A stretch of DNA of 64,000 nucleotides from Acidobacteriota bacterium (GTDB lineage Bacteria; Acidobacteriota; UBA6911; RPQK01; JAJDTT01), in NCBI GenBank assembly GCA_028874215.1, contig JAPPLF010000051.1, positions 1-64,000 of the forward strand. The letters run 5' to 3'. Positions within the stretch are counted from its first letter, which is position 1; each line of letters starts with the position of its first letter. Both the position numbers and the translations under genes were made by a program. Under the pieces are notes generated by a model. The model was not told where the DNA came from. It made no database searches and saw only the letters and a list, made by a program, of their open reading frames with translations. Of the stretch, positions 23,957 through 33,490 are shown one piece after another.

Positions 23957-25422
23957 AGTATCCGCACCGGGACCTGAGAGAATTCGTCCAAGTCCTGGAA
24001 CGGCAGGGAGAACTCAGACGCATCGACACGCCGGTGGATCCGGTGCTGGAGATCGCGGAGATCGCGGATCGGGTCTCCAAGCGCATGGGGCCCGCGTTGC
24101 TCTTCGAGAAGCCCAAAGGGTCGAAACATCCGCTGCTCATCAATGCCCTGGGTTCCTACAACCGGATGAATCTGGCCCTGGGGGTCGATTCCGTCAATCG
24201 GATTGCGGATCGGATCGAGGACCTTCTGGACCTGAAGGCCCCCTCCGGTGCGATGGACAAGCTGAAGCTGCTTCCCAAGCTCACCGAATTGGCGTCCCTG
24301 ACTCCCAAGATGGTGCGCCGGGGCGTCTGTCAGGAGGTGGTCAAGACGGAAGGCTTCTCCCTGCTCGACTTTCCCATTCTCAAGTGCTGGCCCGGGGACG
24401 GCGGCCGCTTCATCACCATGCCCCTGGTCTTCAGCAAGAACCCCGAGTCGGGAAAGCGCAACTGCGGCATGTACCGCATGCAGGTCTTCGACGAACGGAC
24501 CACGGCCATGCACTGGCAGACTCACAAGCACGGCGCCCAGCATTTTCGGGAGGCCGTCCGCCTTGGCGGCGCGGAGGCGAGCGGAAGGCGCATGGAAGTG
24601 GCTGCCGCCATCGGGGCGGATCCGGCCACCGTCTTCTCCGCCATCGCGCCCTTGCCCGACGACCTGGACGAGATGATGTTCGCCGGGTTCCTGCGGCGTT
24701 CCCCGGTGGAGATGACGGCTTGCAAGACCGTCGATCTGGAAGTTCCGGCCAACGCCGAGATCGTCCTGGAAGGGTATGTGAACCTGGACGAACTCCGGAC
24801 CGAAGGACCCTTCGGGGACCACACCGGGTACTATTCCCTGGCCGACGAGTACCCGGTCTTTCACGTGACCTGCGTCACGCACCGCCGCGATCCCATCTAC
24901 CAGACCATCATCGTGGGCAAGCCTCCCCAGGAGGATTGCTACATGGGATATGCCGTGGAGCGGATCTTCCTGCCCCTGATACGAAAGCAGCTCCCGGAGA
25001 TCCTGGACATGCACCTGCCCTTCGAGGGCATTTTCCACAACCTGGTCCTGGTCCGTATCCGAAAACGGTATCCGGGACACGCCCGCAAGGTCATGAGCGC
25101 CATCTGGGGATTGGGTCAGCTCATGTTCTCCAAGTGCATCATCGTTCTGGACGAGGACGTCGACCTCAACGACTATCCGGAGGTCCTCTTGAGGGCTCTC
25201 AACCACATCGATCCCGAGCGTGACATCCAGTTCACGCTGGGCCCCGTCGACTCCCTGGACCACGCCTCCCGTCTGCCCGACTTCGGTTCCAAGATGGGGA
25301 TCGACGCCACTCGGAAGTGGCCCGAGGAGGGATTTCAGAGAGATTGGCCCGAAGAGATCGTCATGGATACGGACACCCGGGAACGGGTAGACCGGCTCTG
25401 GCCTCACTTGGGACTGGACTGA
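23953..25422 (+). CDS. ubiD: UbiD-family decarboxylase
   Basis: A 489-residue prenylated-FMN-dependent decarboxylase, the exact length of the E. coli protein. The N-terminus (YPHRDLREFVQVLERQGEL), the middle ITMPLVFSKNPESGKRNCGMYRMQ and EGPFGDHTGYYS are the conserved cofactor and substrate blocks, the last with the catalytic Glu. In ubiquinone or menaquinone synthesis it decarboxylates a polyprenyl hydroxybenzoate-type acid, but the family is broad, so the pathway is inferred. No ubiX (prenyl-FMN maker) is in the window. It is coupled upstream to a 95-residue protein of unknown function. Confidence 0.9.
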   Translation: MKYPHRDLREFVQVLERQGELRRIDTPVDPVLEIAEIADRVSKRMGPALLFEKPKGSKHPLLINALGSYNRMNLALGVDSVNRIADRIEDLLDLKAPSGAMDKLKLLPKLTELASLTPKMVRRGVCQEVVKTEGFSLLDFPILKCWPGDGGRFITMPLVFSKNPESGKRNCGMYRMQVFDERTTAMHWQTHKHGAQHFREAVRLGGAEASGRRMEVAAAIGADPATVFSAIAPLPDDLDEMMFAGFLRRSPVEMTACKTVDLEVPANAEIVLEGYVNLDELRTEGPFGDHTGYYSLADEYPVFHVTCVTHRRDPIYQTIIVGKPPQEDCYMGYAVERIFLPLIRKQLPEILDMHLPFEGIFHNLVLVRIRKRYPGHARKVMSAIWGLGQLMFSKCIIVLDEDVDLNDYPEVLLRALNHIDPERDIQFTLGPVDSLDHASRLPDFGSKMGIDATRKWPEEGFQRDWPEEIVMDTDTRERVDRLWPHLGLD

Positions 25423-25441
25423 ATCTCTTCGCCGTTGCCCG

Positions 25442-26866
25442 TCAATTCACCGGAACGCCAACGCTTTCGCCGGTGGCGTCAGGGCCCACCATGGAACTCA
25501 AGGTCGCACCGGGGTGCCGGCCCTGGAGCCGCCTCAGCGCGACGTTTGCAGAGGAGATCACGTCAGAGTTTTCGCTCCGGGTCAGGGGTTCCACCACCGC
25601 CAGGGAAGAGGTATCGCCGCGCTGACCGATGACGTCCAGGAGACGGACCTGAATACCAGGTTCCTTGGCGTGGAGCAGGAGATGCGGATGGAGCTTGGAA
25701 ACCTCCTCCGGTTCCAGTTCCAACAGGTAGAAGTAGACTTGATCGTTGCTGATTCGGTCCACCAGTTCGGGAAGGTGCGCGTCACCGCCCAGGCGAAAGA
25801 GGGCAAAGTTCAGGGCCGAGATCACTTCCGGTTCCTGCTCGCCTTGGAACATGTACGCCAACTTGGGGATCAGGCTCGGGTCTCCGATTCTGCCTAAGCC
25901 CTCGGCGCCATACCGGCGAAAGGCAGTTCTTTCGTCTGTGATCGCCTCGATGAATATTCCCTGACTGCGACGGTCGCCGATATTCGCCAGGGCTTCGAGG
26001 GTCTTTCGCCTCAGATCGTCGCTTCGACTCACGGGGACCAGCCCGCCGAGAATCTTCTTCCGCTCCGTAACGCCGCTGTTGTATAGCTCCGTGAGCGCCG
26101 GGACCGCAGCTTCCACCCTCAGACGCCCCAACGCGAAAATGGCCTCGTCGTGGACCTTCTTGTCGGGGGCCCAAATCAGGGGAACCAACGTGACGCCGGC
26201 TTCGGGGTCCCCGATCTTGTAGATGGCGCGGATCATCTCCACCTTCACGCCGTTTTCCGGTTCTTGCTCCAGAGCGGCTTGTAGTGTGGGAAGGGCTCGA
26301 CGGCCGCGCAGTATCCCCAGAGCAAGGGCGGCGTTCCTCCGAACGTCCGCGTCCGAGTCACTCTGCAGAGTGGCCAGCGTATCGATCGCGTCAGGGCTGA
26401 CGGAAATGTAAGGTTCCACGACCAGGGGATCGTAGTCGTCGTCCGCTGGATTCATGAAACTGACAACACGTTTCACCCCGTGAAAGAAGCCGTCGGGAAG
26501 GTTCACATAGAGTTTGACCAGCCCTTGAACCGCCACGAGTTGCGTCTGTTTCCTGGAATCGTGGCAGAGCGTCATCAGAGCCGGAAGAGCCCGGATGTCG
26601 CCGATCTTGATCAGAGCCCGGGCCAAAGCGGTCCGGAGAAGGTCATCCGGGTCCTTGACCAGCCTGGACAATTCCGGGATGGCCTGCCGAATCCGATGTT
26701 TTCCAAGCCCCACGACCGCCGTCTTCCGCCGCTCCAACTCGGGGTGTCTCAGGTCATAGATGAGACCATCGACCTCCCGCAGTTCTTCTTGCCCTCTCAG
26801 GTCAGGCACACCCGCCAGGAGCGATGCTGCAATCAGCGCCACGGTCAGGGTTCGGTTGAAGGACAT
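25442..26866 (-). CDS. Exported HEAT-repeat protein
   Basis: A 474-residue protein with an N-terminal signal peptide (about residues 1-25) and then 10 or more HEAT-type helical pairs, recognisable by repeats such as RRKTAVVGLGKHRIRQAIPEL, RTALARALIKIGDIRALPAL and RRNAALALGILRGRRALPTL. HEAT arrays serve as protein-binding scaffolds. No catalytic domain is visible. The ATG at 26866 is preceded by GGAAAG. It converges with ubiD, with 19 bases between stops, and faces away from the related secreted protein at 27091. Confidence 0.85.
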   Translation of the reverse strand: MSFNRTLTVALIAASLLAGVPDLRGQEELREVDGLIYDLRHPELERRKTAVVGLGKHRIRQAIPELSRLVKDPDDLLRTALARALIKIGDIRALPALMTLCHDSRKQTQLVAVQGLVKLYVNLPDGFFHGVKRVVSFMNPADDDYDPLVVEPYISVSPDAIDTLATLQSDSDADVRRNAALALGILRGRRALPTLQAALEQEPENGVKVEMIRAIYKIGDPEAGVTLVPLIWAPDKKVHDEAIFALGRLRVEAAVPALTELYNSGVTERKKILGGLVPVSRSDDLRRKTLEALANIGDRRSQGIFIEAITDERTAFRRYGAEGLGRIGDPSLIPKLAYMFQGEQEPEVISALNFALFRLGGDAHLPELVDRISNDQVYFYLLELEPEEVSKLHPHLLLHAKEPGIQVRLLDVIGQRGDTSSLAVVEPLTRSENSDVISSANVALRRLQGRHPGATLSSMVGPDATGESVGVPVN

Positions 26867-27090
26867 GGCTCTTTCCTCCAGAGTTTCAGTCGCGGTTTCG
26901 AACCAAATGGTTTCCCCGATAGTCCAACCGACAACTCACCAACCTACGATTTCAAGATAACAAACGACTCTGACCTGCCGGAGCGGGAAGGAACTGGCCC
27001 AAGGCTCAGGAAAAGCGGAATCTGGAGGAGAGTCCTTCATCAGCGAGGTTTGCAGCTTGTTGTTAGAGTGCCTCTGGCGCGGTAGTGACA

Positions 27091-27999
27091 ATGAGTCATT
27101 TGATGCTGGTTCCGATTGAGTCGGTTGCGGTCTTATGGTTGGCAATGTGTACGTCCCTCGGCGCCGCCGCCGGTCGGCAGGACTCGGCCCAGGTGGAGCG
27201 GGCGTTTCTTGCGGCGGAGGCCCAGGCTGAGGACTTCCGGGCAGTGGCCTCCCATCCGGAATTGCTGGATCGGCGGCCGGTACAGATAAAGGTGTTCCGG
27301 TCCCTGGCCTCCAAGGATCCCGTGATATTCCGGGCGGCCGTGGAACTGTGTCTCGAGGCGCCGCGACTGGAATCGTTCGCCATGATCCGGAGACGGTTGA
27401 GTCTGGCGTTTCGCAGCCGGGACGCCTGGAAGCGCGAGGCGATCCTGCAGTTGGCCGGTCAGGAACCGGGACGATTGCAGGATCTCCGATTCGTCAGTCT
27501 CCTGAGCGAGGCGTTGAGGGATCCGGATCCCGCCCTGGGCGAGTCGGCGCTGGAACTGGTTCGAAGCCGTCCCGAACTGCGCGACCTGCCGGCGATCGCG
27601 GAGAGCCTGACCCAACTCCCGGGAGAGGGTCCGGCGACGGATCTGACACTCCCCTCGCTCCAATTCTTTCGGGACCGCGTGCTGCCTCTGCTGGAGAAGT
27701 CCGGCGCCGATGACAAGAGCTGCTTCGACTGCCACAAGTCACACGTCATCTTCCGCCTGGAGCCGGCTCAGGAACGGGCCGGAACGGAAGAGGTGCGGAG
27801 TTACTATCGTTCGGCGTTGCGGGTCATTGATCTGAAGCGGCCGCAGGAGAGCCTGCTGTTGCTGAAGCCCACCCGGGAGAAGCCTCCCGAAGGGACTCGG
27901 GCTTCGGGGTCCGGCCAACACGGCGGAGGCGTTCGATGGAGCCGGGAGTCCTCGTCCTACCGGACGATCCTGGAATGGGTCCGCACGGGCGGCGGTTGA
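27091..27999 (+). CDS. Exported HEAT/c-type heme-motif protein
   Basis: A 302-residue protein with a signal peptide (VLWLAMCTSLGAAAG), a helical HEAT-like middle and a single CxxCH heme-binding motif (SCFDCHKSH) near residue 210, followed by PQESLLLLKPTREKPP. The last part resembles the PSCyt1 domain of DUF1549/DUF1553 proteins, where a covalent heme and a Pro-rich loop occur. It may be a free-standing version of that domain. ATG 27091 is assumed; GTG 27085 is also in frame. Confidence 0.7.
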   Translation: MSHLMLVPIESVAVLWLAMCTSLGAAAGRQDSAQVERAFLAAEAQAEDFRAVASHPELLDRRPVQIKVFRSLASKDPVIFRAAVELCLEAPRLESFAMIRRRLSLAFRSRDAWKREAILQLAGQEPGRLQDLRFVSLLSEALRDPDPALGESALELVRSRPELRDLPAIAESLTQLPGEGPATDLTLPSLQFFRDRVLPLLEKSGADDKSCFDCHKSHVIFRLEPAQERAGTEEVRSYYRSALRVIDLKRPQESLLLLKPTREKPPEGTRASGSGQHGGGVRWSRESSSYRTILEWVRTGGG

Positions 28000-28000
28000 T

Positions 28001-29074
28001 TCAATCGAATCGGACCAATGAGATCTCCAGGCGCCGCGTATCCGTTTCCGGGCGGTCCCATTGCACCAGGATGGGACTCTGGTAGGTCCCATTGACGATG
28101 GAGCCGGGGCCGGTTCCGTTGGCATGGGCGCTGGACACCAGCAGGATCAGCGAACGGTCCATGCCCATGAAGTGGTCGGCGGGCGCCCGGACGAATCGTT
28201 GCAGAAGGCGCTCGAAGACCGATTCGCTCAACCCCAGGGCATCCACGGTCTGATTCAGAATCTGGACCAGATCGTATTTGGCGTAATCCCTGGCCCTTCC
28301 CGGAATGGCCCTCGGGTTCCCCAGCATCTGCCGGCCGCTCTTGGCCATGAAATGCAGTGGATTTCTCAGCACTTTGGCCAGATCGTGTTTCATCAGCAGG
28401 GTCTCGTACTCGTTCACGGTGAGACCCGCATTCCGTTCTTCCGGACCCAGGGAGATGTCGATGCGCCCCCGATCGACCCGATGGGTCCGGATCAGGTCCT
28501 GGAGCCGGGAGAAGAAACCCAGATGGGGATCCATCAGGTTGATGGAGTCGATGGGATGCCGGGACACCGGAACCGGGAGGTCCACGCGAGCCACCACCTG
28601 TTCTTCGTTGAAAGCCAGCACCGTGGTCCGGCGCCGGCGCCGGACATCGTTCCAGATGCCGTCCAGGTCCACGAAGTAGACGGGCGTATCCGGGCGATTC
28701 TCATAGGTCGCGCAATTGGTGAGGCCGGAACTCATGAAGGTGAGGTGGGAGTCGGCGTTTAGAGGCTCCGTGGCCTTTTGCTCCTGGCTCAACTCGGTGC
28801 GCAGATCCAACTGGTCGTGGCGGTACCCGCGCCGGGAAGGGAAGAGGGTCTGGAACACCTGCACGAAGTTGCGCAGGGCCTCGCCGCTGTGGTTGAGCTG
28901 GGCCGAGAGCTTCTCGCCGAAGTAGCCGGCCGTGGTGTGGTAGGAGTAGTAGACCGACTTGGAATACCGGGACAACCGGGAGCGGATCCGATCGGGAATC
29001 CGCTCGCGGACGTTGATCACGTCCACCCGGGATTCGGGCTGGATTTCCAGCGTAACGTCAGTCTCCAGGGACAA
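28001..29074 (-). CDS. YjbQ-like protein with a unique C-terminal extension
   Basis: A 357-residue protein. The N-terminal 170 residues resemble the YjbQ/UPF0047 fold: an early YSYHTTAGYF stands where YjbQ has its HTTAG segment, YRHDQLDLR follows, and later NADSHLTFMSSGLT and YFVDLDGIW precede the RRRRTTVLAF strand. YjbQ is a thiamine-phosphate synthase-like protein of about 140 residues. The C-terminal half, about 190 residues, has no match I recognise and ends in a beta-rich segment. TTG 29074 has AAGGAG 7 bases upstream, which decides the start. It converges with the gene at 27091. Confidence 0.6.
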   Translation of the reverse strand: MSLETDVTLEIQPESRVDVINVRERIPDRIRSRLSRYSKSVYYSYHTTAGYFGEKLSAQLNHSGEALRNFVQVFQTLFPSRRGYRHDQLDLRTELSQEQKATEPLNADSHLTFMSSGLTNCATYENRPDTPVYFVDLDGIWNDVRRRRRTTVLAFNEEQVVARVDLPVPVSRHPIDSINLMDPHLGFFSRLQDLIRTHRVDRGRIDISLGPEERNAGLTVNEYETLLMKHDLAKVLRNPLHFMAKSGRQMLGNPRAIPGRARDYAKYDLVQILNQTVDALGLSESVFERLLQRFVRAPADHFMGMDRSLILLVSSAHANGTGPGSIVNGTYQSPILVQWDRPETDTRRLEISLVRFD

Positions 29075-29285
29075 GGCTTGGCTCCTTGCGAACTGCAGTT
29101 ATCCTGGCGGAAACGCCATCTGACCCAGGATGTTATTCAACCGCCCGCGTTCCAGTCAATCCAACCCCGCCTGACCGAAACATCCCGGTGCCCGATCCGG
29201 AGGCGGGACCGGACCTCGCCTGCTCTTCGGCGTCAATTGGAAACGACTTCAGGACAAGCGCCGCGCCGGCGTTCGGCGAAGCCCG

Positions 29286-30530
29286 TCAGGGAACGGATTC
29301 ACGCCGGATCAGGTCGTCGTATGATTCCCTGACCCGGATTGTCCTCCAGCCGTCTCCGTCCACGAGTATCTCGGCCGCCCGCCTCCTGGAATTATAGTTG
29401 GAGGATAGGACAAAACCGTAGGCGCCTGCGCTCATTACGGCCAAGAGGTCTCCCGGGCGTGCGTCGGGAACCTGCTGGCCGCGGGCCAGGAAATCGCCGC
29501 TCTCGCAAACCGGCCCGACCACGTCGGCATTGATCCGGGGTCGACCGGACCGCACCGGAAGAATCTGGTGGCGGGCGCCGTAGAGACTGGGGCGCAGCAG
29601 GTCGTTCATGGCGGCATCCACCACCAGGAAGACCTTGCCGCGATTGGTCTTCCGATAGAGGACGCGAGTCAGCAGGACGCCGGCGTTTCCCACCAGATAG
29701 CGTCCCGGCTCCATGACGATGCGGTAGCCGTCTCCAGGTTGAGCCAACGCCTCGGCGTACCGTTGGAGATCAGGGCCCGTTTCTCCCTGGTAGGAGATTC
29801 CCAGGCCGCCGCCCAGATCCAGGTGTTCCAGTGGAAACCCCCGGTCCCGGACCCGGTCCGCCCATTCCCTGAGCTTGCCGAACGCGTCCAGAAACGGCTG
29901 GACATCCAGGATTTGGGAGCCGATGTGGTAACCGAGCCCCACAAGCCGGATTTCGGCGGAATCCTCGACGATCTTCAACAGGTCGTCGATCTGACCGGTC
30001 TCGACCCCGAATTTATGGCGATGCAGACCGGTGGCGATGTAGGGGTGGGTCCGGGCATCCACGTCCGGATTGATTCTGATGGCCACCCGGGCTTCGCGGC
30101 CCATCCTCCGGCTGACCCGGGCCAGGGTCTCCAGTTCCTGGCGGGACTCGACGTTGATGCTGAAGAGCCCCCATTCCAGGGCCATCTCCATCTCCTGGAC
30201 CGTTTTACCGACGCCGCTGAAGACGATGCGCGCGGGATCGGCGCCGATCTGCCTCAACCGGAAGAGCTCTCCTCCCGAAACCACGTCGAAACCGCTGCCC
30301 TCCTCCTGCAGGACCCGCAGCAGCGAGAGGTTGTCGTTGGCCTTCAGGGAGTAGCAGATCAGGGGGTCCACGTCGGCGAAAGCGCTTTCCAGCCGGTGGT
30401 AGCGGTCGCGCATGGCGCGCCGGCTGTAGACATAGCACGGCGTCCCCGCCCGCCGGGCGATTCGGGACAGGGGAGTCCCTTCGCAATTGAGCTCCCCGTT
30501 GTCGTAGGGAAAGGCGTCGAATCCGGTCAC
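29286..30530 (-). CDS. lysA: Diaminopimelate decarboxylase
   Basis: A 414-residue fold-type III PLP enzyme that converts meso-diaminopimelate to L-lysine. The cofactor lysine is in YSLKAND, the phosphate-binding and active-site segments include HIGSQ, GGGLGISYQGE and EPGRYLVG, and the catalytic Cys is in CESGDF. GTG 30530 gives the family N-terminus (TGFDAFPYDNGELNCEG). The frame is open to 30665, but that part is not conserved and runs toward the promoter side of the FG-GAP gene. No other lysine pathway gene is adjacent. Confidence 0.95.
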   Translation of the reverse strand: MTGFDAFPYDNGELNCEGTPLSRIARRAGTPCYVYSRRAMRDRYHRLESAFADVDPLICYSLKANDNLSLLRVLQEEGSGFDVVSGGELFRLRQIGADPARIVFSGVGKTVQEMEMALEWGLFSINVESRQELETLARVSRRMGREARVAIRINPDVDARTHPYIATGLHRHKFGVETGQIDDLLKIVEDSAEIRLVGLGYHIGSQILDVQPFLDAFGKLREWADRVRDRGFPLEHLDLGGGLGISYQGETGPDLQRYAEALAQPGDGYRIVMEPGRYLVGNAGVLLTRVLYRKTNRGKVFLVVDAAMNDLLRPSLYGARHQILPVRSGRPRINADVVGPVCESGDFLARGQQVPDARPGDLLAVMSAGAYGFVLSSNYNSRRRAAEILVDGDGWRTIRVRESYDDLIRRESVP

Positions 30531-30619
30531 GCCGGGATAGTAGCAGAAAGGCGGAAGAGGAAATGAGCGAATAGAAAAGTGAAAATGGGGGATGATAGGA
30601 GGCAGGAGGGAAAGGAAGA

Positions 30620-33400
30620 ATGAAGCTGAAGCTTGGTTGGCGGCTCTGGGCGGCAATGGTGGCAACGGTGCTTCTCGCCGGGGAGGACGCCGGCGGCGGG
30701 CTTTGGGCCCAAGTGTGGCGTCACGAGGGATTTCAAGCCTTTTCCCGGGGGAAGTTCGAGGACTCCGGCTCCAACATCTACGTTTCCCGGCGCGGCAGGA
30801 TCCAACTGATCAACCGTTTGGATCTGAACCGGGACGGTCATATCGATCTGTTCGTGGCCAACGGACACGGACACAGTGAAGACGAGGACGCTTTCGTCTA
30901 TCTGAACAACGGCGAGACCATCGATCCTCTCCGGAGGATCGCTTTGCCTACGGATGGGGCCGTCGAGGGGCTGGTGGCGGACCTGAACCGGGACGGCATC
31001 AGCGACGTGGTGGTGGTCAACGGAACGGGCGGAACGACCAACAAATCCGACAGCTTCATCTACTACGGGTCCGCGGGACGGTTTCCAGTGTCCGAGCGCC
31101 GGCGACTGAGGTCCTGGTCCGGAAGGGAAGCCGCCGTCGGGGACTGGAACCGGGATGGATGGCCGGATCTGGCCATTGCCTGCGCCAATCCGGGGAGAGG
31201 CGGGCAATCGGTCCACTCGGCCGTCTACTGGAATTCGGCCCATGGCTTCGATCCCCATCGCCGGACCCCGCTGGCCGGTCCGGGATCTGCGGTCCTGGTT
31301 GCCGATCTGGCCGGAGACAACGCGCTCGATCTGGTGCTGGCCGCCGGGTCCCGTGTCTTCGTCTATGCCGCCGGGGAGGAGGGGTTGGACCTGGAGAAAC
31401 CCCTCGTCCTGGATCTGGAGGCACGGCATCTGGGCGCCGGGGACCTGGACCGGGACGGACGGATCGAGCTGGTCGTTGCCGTCGAATCGGGGGTCCAGGT
31501 TCTGGCGGCGGCTTCGGGCCGGTTTCAGGTCCGGCAGCGGCTTCAGGTGGAGAACCCCTGGCAGTTGGCGGTCCGGGACCTCGATCGGGACGGGCTGCCG
31601 GATCTGGCCGTGACCTCTTCCGACCGCGCCGGGAACGGTTACACCGACTCCCTGATCTTCTGGAACCGCGGCGGACGGTTGTCCGAGACCGATCCAACTC
31701 CCCTGGCCACGGTCCACGCCCGGGGAATCAGCGCCGGAGACCTGGACGGGGACGGTTGGCCCGAGCTGGTGGTGAGCAACCACCACTCCTTCAACGACCT
31801 GAACGTCCAGTCCTTCGTTTTCTGGAACCGGGAAGGGAAGTTCTTCCCCGGTCACAAGTCCATGCTGGACACGCGGAGCGCCCATGGCAACGGCATCGGC
31901 GACGTGAACAACGACGGGCGCCCGGACGTGATCTTCTTCAACCTGGAAGGGGGACTTAGGACCGGCTACAACCCCAACTTCATCTACTGGGGCGACGGGA
32001 CCCGAAACTACTCGACCCGGCGCCGCAGCCAACTCTGGGCCGGCTATACGGTGGGAACCGCCCAGGCCGATCTGGACGACGACGGCTGGGTGGACCTGGT
32101 GTCGGCCGAGGCCCGCTACGCACTGGACCGTCCGGTGACCCTCAACGGGGTCTATGTCTGGTATGGAGGAGCCGACGGCTACGAGCCCCGCCGCCGGGCC
32201 GTCCTCTCGACGGAGGACCCGGAAATGGGGGCCGTCACCGCCGACCTGAACCGGGACGGTTACCTGGATCTGGTGATCGGCGCCGCCGAGGGCGACGCCC
32301 ACGGCCGCCGCGGTTACGTCATCCTCTACGGTGGGAAATCCGGTTTCGCCCCTCTTCGGCGCGAGGTGATTCCCGTCGGCGGATTGGGGTTTCCCCCGGT
32401 GGTGGCCGATTGGAACCGCGACGGGTATCTGGACCTGGCGGGGGGCTCCGCCAAGGACGGACTGCACCTGGTCTATGGTTCGGAGGAAGGATTTGGAGGG
32501 AAACACCACCGGTTGATCGAAAAGGGACGGGTCCCCTATCTGGAGGCCGCGGACTTCGACTCGGACGGTTGGCTGGATCTGGTGGCGCCGGTCAACGACT
32601 ATCCCCGGAACAAAGAAGGGGAGGTCCGGATCTACTACGGTTCCGCGGACGGTTTCCGTTTGAGAGAGGGCCGGCCGCTGCCGCACATGTCGGCCCTGGA
32701 CCCCAGTGTGGCCGACTTCGACCGGGACGGATTCCTGGACCTGTTCGTGCCCAACTACTCCAGCAACACCGCCCGGAGCGTCCCCTGCTTTCTCTATTGG
32801 GGAAGCGCCTCCGGATTCGATCCGGACCGCCGCCTGAACCTGCCGGGGGACTCGGGGACCGCCTCCCTGGCCGCCGATTTCGACGGCGACGGCTGGACCG
32901 ACATCTTTCTGCTCAACCACAAGCGGGACGGAAGCGTCGATCGCCCCGGAGAACCCATCCGGCACACGACACCGTCGGTCCTCTATTGGAACGGAACCGA
33001 AGGCTTTTCCCTTGGGGACAGGACCTGGCTTCCCACCGTGGGCCCGCACGGCCAGATCCTCCGCGACCCGGGGAACATCTACACACGTCAGTTGGCTGAG
33101 ACCTATGTCTCACCGCCGCACCGGTTCGAACCCGGCGTGCGGCCAGTCTCCATCGGGTGGGAGGCGGAGACCCCCTTGGGAACTACGATCGCGCTCCAGA
33201 TTCGAACCGCCGGGAGCGAGGAGTCCCTGCGGCAGGCGGCCTGGAGAGGCTCCCCGGGGTCCGGAAGCTGGATCCTGCAGCCGGGTCCCGTTTCCGGCGG
33301 CGAGCCGTCCGATTCCTGGCTTCAGTACCGCGCCCGGCTCGCGACTCCCAACGGCGGAGCCAGCCCCGTTCTGACCCGGGTCGAGGTCAGGTTCCGGTAG
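30620..33400 (+). CDS. Large exported FG-GAP/VCBS beta-propeller protein
   Basis: A 926-residue protein with a signal peptide (about residues 1-30). It carries a dozen or more repeats of the form D-L-N/D-R-D-G-x-x-D-L, the calcium-binding FG-GAP/VCBS loop. Examples are LDLNRDGHIDLF, DLNRDGISDVVV, DWNRDGWPDLAI and DFDRDGFLDLFV. Each loop should bind one calcium ion, and together they form one or two seven-bladed propellers. The last 90 residues are beta-rich and may be a fibronectin-like domain. The role is probably surface adhesion or carbohydrate recognition. ATG 30620 follows a GGAGGGAAAGGAAG run. The O-antigen ligase begins about 90 bases downstream. Confidence 0.88.
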   Translation: MKLKLGWRLWAAMVATVLLAGEDAGGGLWAQVWRHEGFQAFSRGKFEDSGSNIYVSRRGRIQLINRLDLNRDGHIDLFVANGHGHSEDEDAFVYLNNGETIDPLRRIALPTDGAVEGLVADLNRDGISDVVVVNGTGGTTNKSDSFIYYGSAGRFPVSERRRLRSWSGREAAVGDWNRDGWPDLAIACANPGRGGQSVHSAVYWNSAHGFDPHRRTPLAGPGSAVLVADLAGDNALDLVLAAGSRVFVYAAGEEGLDLEKPLVLDLEARHLGAGDLDRDGRIELVVAVESGVQVLAAASGRFQVRQRLQVENPWQLAVRDLDRDGLPDLAVTSSDRAGNGYTDSLIFWNRGGRLSETDPTPLATVHARGISAGDLDGDGWPELVVSNHHSFNDLNVQSFVFWNREGKFFPGHKSMLDTRSAHGNGIGDVNNDGRPDVIFFNLEGGLRTGYNPNFIYWGDGTRNYSTRRRSQLWAGYTVGTAQADLDDDGWVDLVSAEARYALDRPVTLNGVYVWYGGADGYEPRRRAVLSTEDPEMGAVTADLNRDGYLDLVIGAAEGDAHGRRGYVILYGGKSGFAPLRREVIPVGGLGFPPVVADWNRDGYLDLAGGSAKDGLHLVYGSEEGFGGKHHRLIEKGRVPYLEAADFDSDGWLDLVAPVNDYPRNKEGEVRIYYGSADGFRLREGRPLPHMSALDPSVADFDRDGFLDLFVPNYSSNTARSVPCFLYWGSASGFDPDRRLNLPGDSGTASLAADFDGDGWTDIFLLNHKRDGSVDRPGEPIRHTTPSVLYWNGTEGFSLGDRTWLPTVGPHGQILRDPGNIYTRQLAETYVSPPHRFEPGVRPVSIGWEAETPLGTTIALQIRTAGSEESLRQAAWRGSPGSGSWILQPGPVSGGEPSDSWLQYRARLATPNGGASPVLTRVEVRFR

Positions 33401-33490
33401 TGGCGGATGTTGCGGACGGGAAGCCGGAGTCGTAATCTCTCCCGCAGACAGCGGAAGCCGGCTTCGGGAAACACTTCGGCGAACGGTGTA

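Noticed and set aside
29286-30665. Extension of lysA to ATG 30665
   Set aside because: The added 45 residues are Pro/Phe/Leu-rich and unlike the family; GTG 30530 gives the normal N-terminus.
30527-33049. 840-residue minus-strand open frame across the FG-GAP gene
   Set aside because: It mirrors the third-position GC of the real gene and reads as repeats of Pro/Val/Gly without a fold; the plus-strand gene has signal peptide and calcium loops.
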